From: Halomonas sp. GT
Lineage (GTDB): Bacteria; Pseudomonadota; Gammaproteobacteria; Pseudomonadales; Halomonadaceae
NCBI RefSeq assembly: GCF_002082565.1
Contig: NZ_CP020562.1
Coordinates: forward strand, 1,922,001-1,986,000
Length of the DNA: 64,000 nt
Reading direction: 5' to 3'
The stretch's first letter is position 1, and the number at the start of each line of letters is the position of its first letter. Below, piece after piece: positions 31,001-39,520 of the stretch. The notes beneath the pieces were generated by a model that made no database searches, was not told the origin of the DNA, and was given only the letters and a program-made list of their open reading frames with translations. The translations under genes and the position numbers were made by a program.

Positions 31001-32066
31001 CTAGGGATCCCGACAGCTCCAAAACAAGCTCTTCCCCACTTAGCTCAGTAAATATCTCAGGTAAAAACAAGGTTGACGTTAATCGAGCATCTATCGGATA
31101 ACTGCCTGATAAGGTGGCGTTGGCTGTTAAGTTTGCCTCGGCATCTGGCGTGAGCAACTCTAATGACCGGAGAGCAATTTGGTTGCTTTCGGCACTTGCA
31201 ACGATGGCTAATCGTTCGACTTGGTAATCAACGGCTCCGCTGACAGTGACGTCAGTCACGGTGAAGGATGCTAAGTCGATATCAATGGGAAGCATTATTT
31301 CAGGTAGCTCAATTCGCTCCCGTGCTGTTAACGCCTCTACCGCTTGATCAGGTTCTGCTATGACCTGTTGGGTAGCCATAACAGCACCATCTATGCCAGA
31401 TGCCTTTAACGGCGTCTGAATACCTTCTGTCAGTTGAATGCCTGCAGAGGGAGGTAAATACAGTGTTGGACGCATGAGCGTGGTGGGCGCGATACTGACA
31501 AGATGCTGCTGCGCGGTGATCGCGGTTGAAAACGATTCCCAGCCGACGCGAGTTCCATCAGCTAGCTGCAGTTGAACGTTATTGAACTCAACCGAACGTA
31601 GCTCAACAGGAAAAGGAAGTTGGATGCTAGGCATCCCATCTGATTCTGGTGATTCAGGGCCCGGATCAGCGCTTTCCCCTAAACGTATATCTGCACCCTC
31701 TACATGAAATTTATCCAAGCAAAGCTTGCCTGAAAGCACGCAATCCTCAGCCCAGGCTAGCTCTAGCCTGTCGACGTTGACGCGTGTTTCACCGAGCGAT
31801 AGTTGAAAACCGCGCAATGCAAACTGGTCAAGCAGTGCGCCTTCTTGGTGTTCATACGTAAAGAGCCCCCGTTGCTCGCCTTGAGAAAACAGTTGTCCTG
31901 TTCCCCAAGGGGAGAGAGCAACGCCTAGTAGCAGAGCGACCAAACCAAATAGCCAGAGTGGCAGCACAATGGCTAACCGTACAAGACTCCACAAAAACAA
32001 CCCGATGCGATGTTTAACTGAGAGCGGTTGACGCTTGATAGATGCCGCTGTTACAACCTTAGCCAA
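28059..32066 (-). CDS. tamB: translocation and assembly module protein TamB
   Basis: Very large (1335 residues) envelope-spanning protein with an N-terminal membrane anchor (about 25-50) and a long beta-rich body of AsmA/TamB-like repeats ending in the TamB C-terminal domain, including FEAIRNPDITEDEVIAGLRV and the last LIYTFTRSGDPTIYPRQ. With TamA it helps insert certain outer-membrane proteins and is implicated in moving phospholipid to the outer membrane. It starts 9 bases after the tamA stop. Length is close to that of E. coli TamB (1259). Confidence 0.93.
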   Translation of the reverse strand: MAKVVTAASIKRQPLSVKHRIGLFLWSLVRLAIVLPLWLFGLVALLLGVALSPWGTGQLFSQGEQRGLFTYEHQEGALLDQFALRGFQLSLGETRVNVDRLELAWAEDCVLSGKLCLDKFHVEGADIRLGESADPGPESPESDGMPSIQLPFPVELRSVEFNNVQLQLADGTRVGWESFSTAITAQQHLVSIAPTTLMRPTLYLPPSAGIQLTEGIQTPLKASGIDGAVMATQQVIAEPDQAVEALTARERIELPEIMLPIDIDLASFTVTDVTVSGAVDYQVERLAIVASAESNQIALRSLELLTPDAEANLTANATLSGSYPIDARLTSTLFLPEIFTELSGEELVLELSGSLDELTASLGASGVVNATLEAQVDALAPTLPFDIRLQSNRLQWPLTQPSSDEATLEPYIAEDIDIVVSGNLEAYQTTLSLNAQGPQVPATDIRLSGDGDLSSFRWTPLTLTINDSSLSSEGEVNWASSLRVDTTIRLDQFDPSHFVEQLNGNLNGDITASVRQTGDLWEVSLPVLDITGELQEYPLALQASLEANSALEVDIQELLFTQGDNRLTASGQVSEQAMSLDTEIALRQLQTLHPDLAGTLTGNILARGSISQPSVEANVTGRDLRFAENRIEALSLTSNIEGIEDPSLDINLGLQQVNAGGQAFSSITLELNGRLSQHALSVSVDGQADNMLSRALLTLDGRFDQQAQQYQGQLTPLEIDSEFGNLRLEAPLDIRYNLANGQAQLSPFCVRREEGGLVCSEEPITASADQGRTVLSIREVPMEALEPLLPEEWSFEGDTTADIVAAWRQGGAQWQADVQVLSELAITAVNDYGQPVQLPMISLNTQLEASQAQADADVVLSFEDAGELALNLTISDPLGRGGLSGELRAQELSLTPYRPLVVGMDRLDGDLNGRIQITGTTSQPDLQGQLALRNLGVNGPDIPIDIKDGELVVAFDGEQGDINGFIAAERGRLNITGDAFWPSGDDWRIGVDVNATQEPLLIVLPQFGRLEAAPDIRIRVTPDRLQVRGNVDLPWARLEVGDLPASAVSPSSDEVIITERDDREAERLAQQRAANNDPSAADELSQSGMDLDVLITLTLGRDMQISAYGLNSGLGGTLEIRQDSGALQLFGDVNLVDGRFQAFGQDLLIRRGQLIFSGPPGLPILDFEAIRNPDITEDEVIAGLRVSGNAEEPNVLIFSEPGMDETRALSYLLRGRAPDASGGGIDSALTTALIGMSLGRTGGAVGSIGEAFGISDLTLDTTGAGDNSQVALTGQLTDDIRISYGVGIFSPIAELTLRYTLWRNLYVQAVSGANQAVDLIYTFTRSGDPTIYPRQ

Positions 32067-32075
32067 AATGCTCTC

Positions 32076-33929
32076 CTAAAATTCCGGTCCGATGGAAAAA
32101 TGCAGGCGCCAATCGTCTTCATCGTCAAATGGGTGTGCTACATCAAGTCGGATAGGACCCACAGGGGAAATCCAGCGTACGCCAACCCCTGCGCCCGTTT
32201 TTAATTCTTCTGGCCCCCAATTATCGAAGGCATCTCCAGTATCGACAAAAGTGGCTCCCCACCAGTCGCCAGAGACTCGACGCTGATACTCTAGGGTCGA
32301 GGTCAACATTTGCTGGCCGCCACGTAAGCGCCCTTCTTCATTTCGTGGGGATAGGCTTTCGTAAGAGTAACCCCGAACGCTTCGGTCGCCCCCTGCAAAA
32401 AATCGCAACGAGGGTGGTAGCTTATCGAAATTATCCGTTTCGATAGCACCAATGCTTAGCCTTGCAGAGAAGCGGTTGTCATCGCCGATGGTGCGAATCC
32501 ATTCAGTATCGCCTGTTACGCGTGCGAATTGGGCGTCTGAACCCCAAAGAGTGTCTGAGTACTCAATCGATAATTGTTGCCTATCTCCCCAAAGCGGAAA
32601 CCGCTGGGGGCGCGTTCTTGTTCGAGACCACTGAATGCCTGGATAAAACAGTAATACTTCATCTGACACTCCCCCTTGGGTGAAGTCTTCGTAAGTAGTG
32701 CGGAAGTAAAGTGTTTGCACCCAGCGGTTTTCAAACTCCCATCGACGAGCAATTTCTACGGTGCCTTCTAACGATTGGGTATCACCGTCATCCAGGTTAC
32801 GCACACCATATTGAAGGCGGTAGCTGTCACGTAGGGGATCTTCTAATGGAATATTGTAGGTTCCGGTGAAGCGCTGGTCGGGTGCTGAAACATACAGATC
32901 ATGATTTAAACTATGACCAAAACGATTGATCCATGGCTGCTTCCAGCCAAATCGCATGCGTGGTCCCACGTCAGTTGCAAAACCAACCCCGACTTCAAAC
33001 TGATGACGATCAGCAGGCTCTACACTGACGTCAATAGGCAGGCTGGTATCATCTCGCTTAGTTATACTAAGTGCGCTGGCAAACGCTGCGCTGGAAAGTC
33101 TGGGACGCTGGGGTTGTGATGCCGTTGCTTCATCCCACCATGGCGATCCACCTGTTGGAGGCGATAGTGTCAGTTCGCGAGCTGTCTCTAAACGTGGTCG
33201 AACCGTCACAGAGCTGAACCATCCTGTTTCAGCTAAACGTTGATTATAACGGGCTACCGATTCCGCTAGATAAGGCTCCCCTGCCGAAAAGGTCTGCATT
33301 TGAAGTAAACGCTCAGGTTCAATATGACTGCCTACAATAGTCGTATTGCCAAATTGATAGCGCGGGCCACTGTCAAAATCCATATAGAGTCGAGCGCTTT
33401 CAAGATATGGCCTTATTTCCATTCTGCGATCAGTAAACCCCCAGTCAAAATAACCACGCTCCAGGGCTAAGCCTGAAAACTGGTTGCGCAGGCGATCCCA
33501 TGGGGCATGGCGTAATGTATCGCCTTCCTTCAAGGGAAATGCATCGAGGGCCTCCTGAAATGGAGGATCATTGCTCGCTTCACCAGCGATATTGACAGAA
33601 AGCACATCGATTTTGACTTGCGAGCCGGGTTCAATGCGAAGTGTGATGGGGGAACTATCAACGTCAACCGTAATGTCAGGTTCGTAATAGCCAAAAACGC
33701 GCATGGCTTCTCGCGTACGTTTCCTTACCTCACCTTCTAACCTGACATCGGTGTACTGCTCTTCGTCAATATTTTGTAGGTAAGCATCAATATTGGCCTC
33801 AACTTCACTGCTAACACCATTGATAGAAGCATTGAGTGCCCATAAAGGAGCTGACCACGTTATAAGAAGTGGTAAAACCACACCACAAGTCGCTTTTTTA
33901 ACGGTAGGCCATCGCCGTTTTCTTTCCAT
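32076..33929 (-). CDS. tamA: outer-membrane assembly protein TamA
   Basis: Omp85-family outer-membrane protein: signal peptide (to about residue 32, ending SAPLWA), three POTRA-like domains to about 270, and a 16-strand barrel ending in the typical C-terminal phenylalanine (SIGPEF). RGYSYESLSPR is the conserved lid-lock-type RGF/Y motif of the family. Start at 33929 is favoured by AGGGA 8 bases upstream; ATGs at 33938 and 33977 would lengthen it. It partners TamB. Confidence 0.93.
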   Translation of the reverse strand: MERKRRWPTVKKATCGVVLPLLITWSAPLWALNASINGVSSEVEANIDAYLQNIDEEQYTDVRLEGEVRKRTREAMRVFGYYEPDITVDVDSSPITLRIEPGSQVKIDVLSVNIAGEASNDPPFQEALDAFPLKEGDTLRHAPWDRLRNQFSGLALERGYFDWGFTDRRMEIRPYLESARLYMDFDSGPRYQFGNTTIVGSHIEPERLLQMQTFSAGEPYLAESVARYNQRLAETGWFSSVTVRPRLETARELTLSPPTGGSPWWDEATASQPQRPRLSSAAFASALSITKRDDTSLPIDVSVEPADRHQFEVGVGFATDVGPRMRFGWKQPWINRFGHSLNHDLYVSAPDQRFTGTYNIPLEDPLRDSYRLQYGVRNLDDGDTQSLEGTVEIARRWEFENRWVQTLYFRTTYEDFTQGGVSDEVLLFYPGIQWSRTRTRPQRFPLWGDRQQLSIEYSDTLWGSDAQFARVTGDTEWIRTIGDDNRFSARLSIGAIETDNFDKLPPSLRFFAGGDRSVRGYSYESLSPRNEEGRLRGGQQMLTSTLEYQRRVSGDWWGATFVDTGDAFDNWGPEELKTGAGVGVRWISPVGPIRLDVAHPFDDEDDWRLHFSIGPEF

Positions 33930-34013
33930 GCAATTCATCCCTAACCAAATCAGCGACTCGGTGGCTTTTTTACTCATTGCCCTGTGCTGCCGGCAATCCT
34001 TAACGGTGTATTT

Positions 34014-34862
34014 CTAGCGGAGCATCTCCATCTGAGCACTGAATGCCAGTTGGGCTTGCCGCACCTGACGGATATCACTTTCTAAGGTGTTTAACCGTTG
34101 TATCCATTGCTGCTCGAGCGCTTCTAACGCTTCCTGAGTAGCTGGGGTATCAGTACTGCTTAGTGTTTCGAGAGTTGAGTTTACCTCAGTAAAGCGCTGA
34201 TCAACCTCTTCTTGCCATGCCGTAACTTTTGTTGCCAATTCGCTGCTTTCATTTTCTAGCTGAGCAACCTCATCTAACCGACTTGCCGTCGCAGATAAAC
34301 GTTGTGACAGCATTTCTTCGAGGTAAGTTACTTCTTCTGCTAAATTTTGCCGCCCAGACATGCCCGCTTGCTCTAGTGAATCAAGTGATGTGCGTATTGC
34401 AGCAAGCTGCTGGTCACGCAACGCTGCTTGTTCTTCCAACTGACTAATACGGTCAGCAATGCTGCTCAGTGCATCACCATTAACGAGCTCTTCGTTTGAC
34501 GTCAAGAGCCCGTATAGCTCTTCACGTGTGCTTGTCACCGTAACGGCTAATTGCTCTTGCTCTTGGAACAGTGTTGTCATCTGTGCTTGTACAAAGGCTA
34601 TCGCATCTTGTGCATCCGTGTCACCTGAGTCGAGCCTTGCATGAAGATTGGACACTTCTCCACTAACGCGATGCACCTCATCTAATAAGCGCTCTCTTTC
34701 ATACCAAAGGCCCACCGCTGCAGCGCCCAGCGAAATGATAATAAGCACCATGATTAGCCATAAGGGCCATAGTGTTGGCCCCTTGCGGTGACGCAAGTGT
34801 TGTGCGGTCAAGCTTTGGTCCACATCGGGAACAATGCGAGAAGACGCAGTGCTGTTGGGCAT
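34014..34862 (-). CDS. coiled-coil inner-membrane protein of unknown function
   Basis: I do not recognise a family. A short cytosolic N-terminus (1-30) is followed by one membrane helix (about 30-52, LWPLWLIMVLIIISLGAAAV) and then a periplasmic region of about 225 residues that is almost wholly coiled coil, with many Gln, Glu, Leu and Ser and no cysteine. It lies 84 bases before tamA and 9 bases after the UDP-glucose dehydrogenase-like gene, so it is in the same train. A scaffolding role in the envelope is inference only. Confidence 0.75.
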   Translation of the reverse strand: MPNSTASSRIVPDVDQSLTAQHLRHRKGPTLWPLWLIMVLIIISLGAAAVGLWYERERLLDEVHRVSGEVSNLHARLDSGDTDAQDAIAFVQAQMTTLFQEQEQLAVTVTSTREELYGLLTSNEELVNGDALSSIADRISQLEEQAALRDQQLAAIRTSLDSLEQAGMSGRQNLAEEVTYLEEMLSQRLSATASRLDEVAQLENESSELATKVTAWQEEVDQRFTEVNSTLETLSSTDTPATQEALEALEQQWIQRLNTLESDIRQVRQAQLAFSAQMEMLR

Positions 34863-34871
34863 GTTTTTTCC

Positions 34872-36164
34872 TCAATACGTTGTAGGATCGGCTCGACGTC
34901 CGATTCCTCTATACCGTAAGCCACAGCTAGCCACGAAGGCTGGGTCATAAATATTTCGTCCATCCAACACCAACTTAGCGTTCAACAACGAGGCTAAACG
35001 ATGCCAGTCAGGGTTCCAATAAATTTTCCACTCGGTCACCAGCATCAGTGCGTCGGCTCCTTCGCATGCCAGGTAGGGGTCACTGGTAAACGTGGTTAGA
35101 TCGTCTCGGTCACCTACGGCGTTGAGCAGCGCCGGTGTTGCGGCTGGATCATGAAGATTCACCTTAACGCCTTGTGCCCATAAGGCGGCAAGGAGTGTCA
35201 GCACTGGCGCGTGATCAATTCGTGTGGTTCCAGGTTTAAAAGCAGCCCCCCAAATCGCAATCGTTTTACCTGTTAAATCACCTTCAAAGAACGTCCATAG
35301 CTTCCTGAATAAGGTCTCTTTTTTCTGCTCATTAATATCCATCACTTGCTCTAGTAACGCAGAATTACGACCACTGGCTGACTGAACGTCAGCTAAGCGC
35401 ATTAGGTCGCGAGAGAAATTAGGGCCACCAAAGCCGCAGCCAGGATATAAATATTCATAGCCAATTCGTGTATCAGCGCCCATGCCCTGGCGTACATGTT
35501 CAACGTCAACTCCGAGTGTGTCTGCAAGCCCTGCAATCTCGTTCATATAGCTAATACGTGTTGCCAACATGCCATTAATAGCTAGCTTAGTCAGCTCGGC
35601 AGCTCTACATGGCATACGCTGGAACACATCATTGCGGCGATTAAAGGCACGTAAAAGCTCACGCGCCACCTGTTCGCCTGTTGCATCGTCACAGCCGAGT
35701 AGCCAGCGTGAAGGACGTGTGAAGGAGAGCCAAGCCCGCCCTTCTTCCAGGGTGTCGGGTAAGGCAACGCTACTGTGTTGAGTTCCCATAAGCGCGTGTA
35801 GCTGTTCTGTTTCACCCACTGGGAATGTTGAATTATTAATTAATACAGCACCACTGTGATGCTCAAATATAGGTGATTCAAGTAGCGCTTTGGCCGCCTG
35901 CCGCTGATCGGGTGATAGAGCCAGCCAAACCACATCAGGTGAATGAGCCTGCGCTGGCGCTTCAATAATTCGCAGTGTTCCGCTAGCTAACGCTTGCTCA
36001 ATATGGGGCATTAATTCAGGTTCGCCACGCAGCCAGTCAGCTTTTAAAAGCTGTGACCATGGCGCGCTTTCATGCAGCAGCCACTCAACATGGTGCCCAA
36101 CCCAGGCTAACGCAGCGGCGGCGGTGGCGGCACTTAGTTCACTTCCATGGAGTAATACTCGCAT
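34872..36164 (-). CDS. UDP-glucose/GDP-mannose dehydrogenase-like protein lacking the catalytic cysteine
   Basis: All three regions of nucleotide-sugar 6-dehydrogenases can be followed over 430 residues: the central helix ELTKLAINGMLATRISYMNE (190-209), the YPGCGFGGPNFSRDL loop, WGAAFKPGTTRIDHAP and DGRNIYDP. However, the catalytic cysteine of FGGSCFPKD is Asn249 here, and the N-terminal NAD loop GxGYVG is replaced by HGSELSAA. Two-step oxidation of UDP-glucose is therefore unlikely. It may be a pseudo-enzyme or do another reaction. It opens the leftward train to tamAB and diverges from ubiG. Confidence 0.82.
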   Translation of the reverse strand: MRVLLHGSELSAATAAAALAWVGHHVEWLLHESAPWSQLLKADWLRGEPELMPHIEQALASGTLRIIEAPAQAHSPDVVWLALSPDQRQAAKALLESPIFEHHSGAVLINNSTFPVGETEQLHALMGTQHSSVALPDTLEEGRAWLSFTRPSRWLLGCDDATGEQVARELLRAFNRRNDVFQRMPCRAAELTKLAINGMLATRISYMNEIAGLADTLGVDVEHVRQGMGADTRIGYEYLYPGCGFGGPNFSRDLMRLADVQSASGRNSALLEQVMDINEQKKETLFRKLWTFFEGDLTGKTIAIWGAAFKPGTTRIDHAPVLTLLAALWAQGVKVNLHDPAATPALLNAVGDRDDLTTFTSDPYLACEGADALMLVTEWKIYWNPDWHRLASLLNAKLVLDGRNIYDPAFVASCGLRYRGIGRRADPTTY

Positions 36165-36329
36165 TCATCACGCTCCCTGAGAAAATAAAAGTCGCGAAAA
36201 TAGGGGGTTAAGAGTCACGTCGCGTTCCTTTTCATGCGTTCCTTTCCAGGAGTGGTTAGAATGACATAATACTGGACGACTAGTTGGATGCCACCATCAT
36301 GCCAACTTACCGACAACGGGAGTTAAAAT

Positions 36330-37073
36330 ATGCAAGCGATATCTCAGGATAGCACTACTCAACGCAACCACGACAATGTGGACGCAGCGGAAGTTGCGAA
36401 ATTTGAAGCACTTGCTAGTCGTTGGTGGAACTCGAAGGGAGAGTTCAAGCCGCTGCACGATATTAACCCCTTGCGCCTTGACTTTATTGATGCTCGGGCA
36501 GGCTTAGCAGGGAAAAAAGTGCTTGATGTCGGTTGTGGTGGAGGGATTTTAAGCGAATCGATGGCCCATCGCGGTGCTGATGTTACTGGCATTGACCTTG
36601 GAGACGCGCCTCTCAATGTTGCTCGACTTCATGCAACAGAAAGCGGTGTATCCGTGGACTATCGATTGATAAGTGTTGAATCCCTCGCAGTAGAGCAGCC
36701 GGGGCATTATGACGTCGTAACTTGTATGGAAATGCTTGAGCATGTGCCGGATCCAGCATCGGTCATTCGTGCTTGCAGTGAGCTGGTCCGCCCTGGGGGC
36801 TACGTTTTTTTCTCGACCCTAAATCGCACCCCTAAATCGTATGCTTTTGCGATTTTAGGTGCTGAATACGTGCTTAAGCTATTACCGCGCGGCACTCATG
36901 ATTATGCAAAATTTATACGCCCTTCTGAGATGGCCGCATGGGCAAGAGCCTCAGATCTTGAGATTAACGAACAAACGGGGCTGACCTACAATCCGTTGAC
37001 TCGTCACTACCGCTTGGTAGCAAATGATGTATCGGTCAATTACATGATGTATTGCCGAAAAGCGAGCCAGTAA
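36330..37073 (+). CDS. ubiG: ubiquinone biosynthesis O-methyltransferase
   Basis: SAM-dependent enzyme that performs both O-methylations in ubiquinone synthesis. SAM-binding motif [13 protein letters not shown] is near 63-75, with the UbiG opening [20 protein letters not shown] at 22-41. The length is 247 residues. The stop TAA abuts the ATG of mupP (TAAATG), showing a two-gene operon, as in Pseudomonas. Confidence 0.96.
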   Translation: MQAISQDSTTQRNHDNVDAAEVAKFEALASRWWNSKGEFKPLHDINPLRLDFIDARAGLAGKKVLDVGCGGGILSESMAHRGADVTGIDLGDAPLNVARLHATESGVSVDYRLISVESLAVEQPGHYDVVTCMEMLEHVPDPASVIRACSELVRPGGYVFFSTLNRTPKSYAFAILGAEYVLKLLPRGTHDYAKFIRPSEMAAWARASDLEINEQTGLTYNPLTRHYRLVANDVSVNYMMYCRKASQ

Positions 37074-37742
37074 ATGTCACCGACAACACCTGAAGCTATA
37101 CTGTTTGATTTAGACGGAACTCTCGTCGATACAGCCCCAGACCTTGCTGAGGCAACGAATGCACTGAGGCGACACCATGGGCTTACACCACTAAATTATA
37201 GGCAAATACGTGGTCAGGTTTCTAACGGTGGCAGTGCTTTGGTTACCCTAGCGATTGGCATTGAAAGTGGTTCTAAAGAGCATGACACGGCGCGACAATA
37301 TTTGTTAGATACCTATGAACAAGCCGTCGCTGTTCACAGCCGGTTATTTGAACCCCTTGATCAATGGCTAGCCCGCTGGCATTCCGAATCACGCCTGTGG
37401 GGAATCGTAACGAACAAGCCAAGACGTTATACCCTTCCGCTGCTTGATGCACTGGCGCTAACACCAGGAGCGCTTTTGTGTGCGGATGATCTGGCGGTAA
37501 AAAAACCAGCTCCGGAACCTCTTTGGGAAGCTGCGCGCAGGCTTAACGTGGCGCCATACGCTTGTTGGTACGTCGGGGATCATATCCGTGATATTCAGGC
37601 GGCAAAAGCCGCGGGAATGACGGCGGTCGCCGTTGGCTACGGGTATATCAGTGAAGAGGACGATTATCAGCAATGGCCAGCTGACCTATGGTTTGAAACG
37701 TGCAAAGACTTAGTCGATGCTCTAACTGCTTTTCACCGATAG
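37074..37742 (+). CDS. mupP: N-acetylmuramic acid 6-phosphate phosphatase-type HAD hydrolase
   Basis: HAD-IA phosphatase with DLDGT at residues 12-16, a cap domain, and the last acidic motif in YVGDHIRDIQAAKAAGM. At this locus (ubiG-mupP next to yciK) Pseudomonas carries MupP, which dephosphorylates MurNAc-6-phosphate in the cell-wall recycling bypass. Sequence alone could be read as phosphoglycolate phosphatase; synteny favours MupP. The partner genes amgK/murU are not in this window. Confidence 0.78.
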   Translation: MSPTTPEAILFDLDGTLVDTAPDLAEATNALRRHHGLTPLNYRQIRGQVSNGGSALVTLAIGIESGSKEHDTARQYLLDTYEQAVAVHSRLFEPLDQWLARWHSESRLWGIVTNKPRRYTLPLLDALALTPGALLCADDLAVKKPAPEPLWEAARRLNVAPYACWYVGDHIRDIQAAKAAGMTAVAVGYGYISEEDDYQQWPADLWFETCKDLVDALTAFHR

Positions 37743-37823
37743 CGTTATTAGATAACCACTACTTGATGAAAATACCTAGAACATCGACAAGCGTCGCGTC
37801 AACACACTAGGGACAGGCTATGC

Positions 37824-38585
37824 TCATGCACGTGGTGGTTGAGCATCAAATTTCTGGCCACTGATGCCTGTACTGTCTGGCCCCATAAGCCATAAGTAGG
37901 TAGGCATGATTTCTTCAGGGGTACGTAGCGTCAATGGATCTTCACCTGGATAGGCAGTGCGACGCATTTGGGTACGTGTTGCCCCTGGGTTTAACGTATT
38001 AACTCGAAGAGTTGACTGGTTTTCAAGTTCGTCAGCAAGCACTTCCACAAAACCTTCGGTGGCGAACTTTGAAACCGAATATGCCCCCCAGTAGGCCCGG
38101 CCTTTTCTTCCGACGCTTGATGAGGTGAAAATCACAGACGCGTCTGTTGACTGCTTAAGCAGGGGTAACAACGCCTGGGTCATCCAAATAGGCCCATTGA
38201 TATTGACCTGCATTACCTGTTCCCATAATTCTGGATTGTATTGCTCAAAAGGCGTAATCCTGCCTAGCAAGCCAGCGTTATGAAGCAATCCATCTAAGCG
38301 GCCAAATTCTTTGTCCAGTGTTTCAGCCATATCGTGAAAATCTTTGAGCGTTGCGCCCTCAAAATTAAGCGGAAAAATGGCCGGCTGAGGCCCTCCCTCT
38401 GCTTCAATTTCATCGTAGACGCGCTCAAGCTTAGCAATAGTTCGGCCAAGCAGTATCACAGTTGCCCCATGGCGGGCGTAGGTAAGTGCAGCAGCACGTC
38501 CAATTCCATCACCCGCACCGGTTACCAACACGACGCGGTTTTCCAAAAGATTGGACGCTGGTTGATAGTCGATTTTGCAGCTCAT
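37824..38585 (-). CDS. YciK-type short-chain dehydrogenase/reductase
   Basis: Classical SDR of 253 residues: cofactor loop TGAGDGIGRAAA near 23-34, NAG motif LLHNAGLLGR, catalytic Ser with the YxxxK of WGAYSVSKFATEG. The start at 38585 has AAGGAAACCTC before it and gives the YciK N-terminus. YciK proteins are conserved beside ubiG-mupP in Pseudomonas and relatives, but their substrate is unknown. It converges with mupP. Confidence 0.88.
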   Translation of the reverse strand: MSCKIDYQPASNLLENRVVLVTGAGDGIGRAAALTYARHGATVILLGRTIAKLERVYDEIEAEGGPQPAIFPLNFEGATLKDFHDMAETLDKEFGRLDGLLHNAGLLGRITPFEQYNPELWEQVMQVNINGPIWMTQALLPLLKQSTDASVIFTSSSVGRKGRAYWGAYSVSKFATEGFVEVLADELENQSTLRVNTLNPGATRTQMRRTAYPGEDPLTLRTPEEIMPTYLWLMGPDSTGISGQKFDAQPPRA

Positions 38586-38618
38586 GAGGTTTCCTTGATG
38601 CAAAAGTATAAACAGACG

Positions 38619-39410
38619 TTATCCTGCAGACTGGCGCAAAAAGTCGTTTGCAAGTCCTGCAGCGCTACTCTGCGGATAGTCATCACGTACTTGTTCTAGC
38701 AATTCGCGACTGCGTTCGGCCTCGCCCTGCCGCGCTTTTACTAATCCTAGCTTATAAAGCGCATCAGGTACTTTACTGCTACCACTGTACTGCTCAATAA
38801 CGCGGCTAAATGATTCATCAGCCGCGCCAAGTTCGCCTTCAGCAGCATAAAGCTCACCCAGCCAGTAGTATCCGTTCGCGGTCAGACTGCTGTCAGGATG
38901 ATCAGTGACAAAAGCGTTAAACGCATTGATCGCATCTTCAAATTGACGTGCTTGGACGTGGGCAAACGCTGCTTGATAATCTGCCTGAGCGTCTTCACTT
39001 ACGTTTCGAGCAGAAGGTGCGTTAGCAACTTGCTCTGCTGCCTCGGGCTCAACTGCCGGGGTAGATTGTTCAATTTGACTAGGACCGCTATTCATCAAAC
39101 GATCTTCAATGTCCAGGTATTGCTGCTGTGATTGCCGGCGAAGTTGCTCTAGCTGGTGCCGAAGCTCTTCGATTTGACCACGTAGCTGCTGAATCTCTTG
39201 CTGATGTTCTTGCACTTGGTTAAAGAGCACCAAGTTCCCACCAGATGATTCCTGGCGTTGCGTTTGCTGATAAAAACCACTCGACCCGCTTGATAAGTCT
39301 TGAACGAGGGGCTGCTGACCAAAGGCCGTCAAGGGCAATACGGACAGCGGGAGCACTATGGCTCCCGCACCGCACAGCCTCTCAAAATAGCGTTTGAGAC
39401 TGTGATTCAT
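38619..39410 (-). CDS. cpoB: Tol-Pal system protein CpoB (YbgF)
   Basis: Periplasmic coordinator of Tol-Pal constriction and PBP1B. A signal peptide (to about 31, ending AFG), a coiled-coil trimerisation segment (about 60-95, Gln/Leu-rich), and a TPR domain (about 140-263, QADYQAAFAHVQARQFEDAI) are in the family order. Start 39410 is preferred since GGAG sits just before it and lies inside the longer reading from 39425. It is the last gene of the tol-pal cluster. Confidence 0.94.
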   Translation of the reverse strand: MNHSLKRYFERLCGAGAIVLPLSVLPLTAFGQQPLVQDLSSGSSGFYQQTQRQESSGGNLVLFNQVQEHQQEIQQLRGQIEELRHQLEQLRRQSQQQYLDIEDRLMNSGPSQIEQSTPAVEPEAAEQVANAPSARNVSEDAQADYQAAFAHVQARQFEDAINAFNAFVTDHPDSSLTANGYYWLGELYAAEGELGAADESFSRVIEQYSGSSKVPDALYKLGLVKARQGEAERSRELLEQVRDDYPQSSAAGLANDFLRQSAG

Positions 39411-39435
39411 GATGACTCCAATCATTACTTAGTTA

Positions 39436-39512
39436 GCGTACCTACGCCGAATAACAGTACTTAATTCAAGGTGCTTGATACATGGCACTTAATATTCAGC
39501 ACTTAGGTACGC
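39436..39512 (-). repeat. long-range inverted repeat between pal and cpoB
   Basis: Arms GCGTACCTA (39436-39444) and TAGGTACGC (39504-39512) enclose 59 bases that contain a smaller GTGC/GCAC pair and repeated GCACTTA. The whole lies in the untranslated gap between pal and cpoB and could fold in the mRNA to set the relative output of the two genes (inference). Confidence 0.4.
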
Positions 39513-39520
39513 AACTGCCA

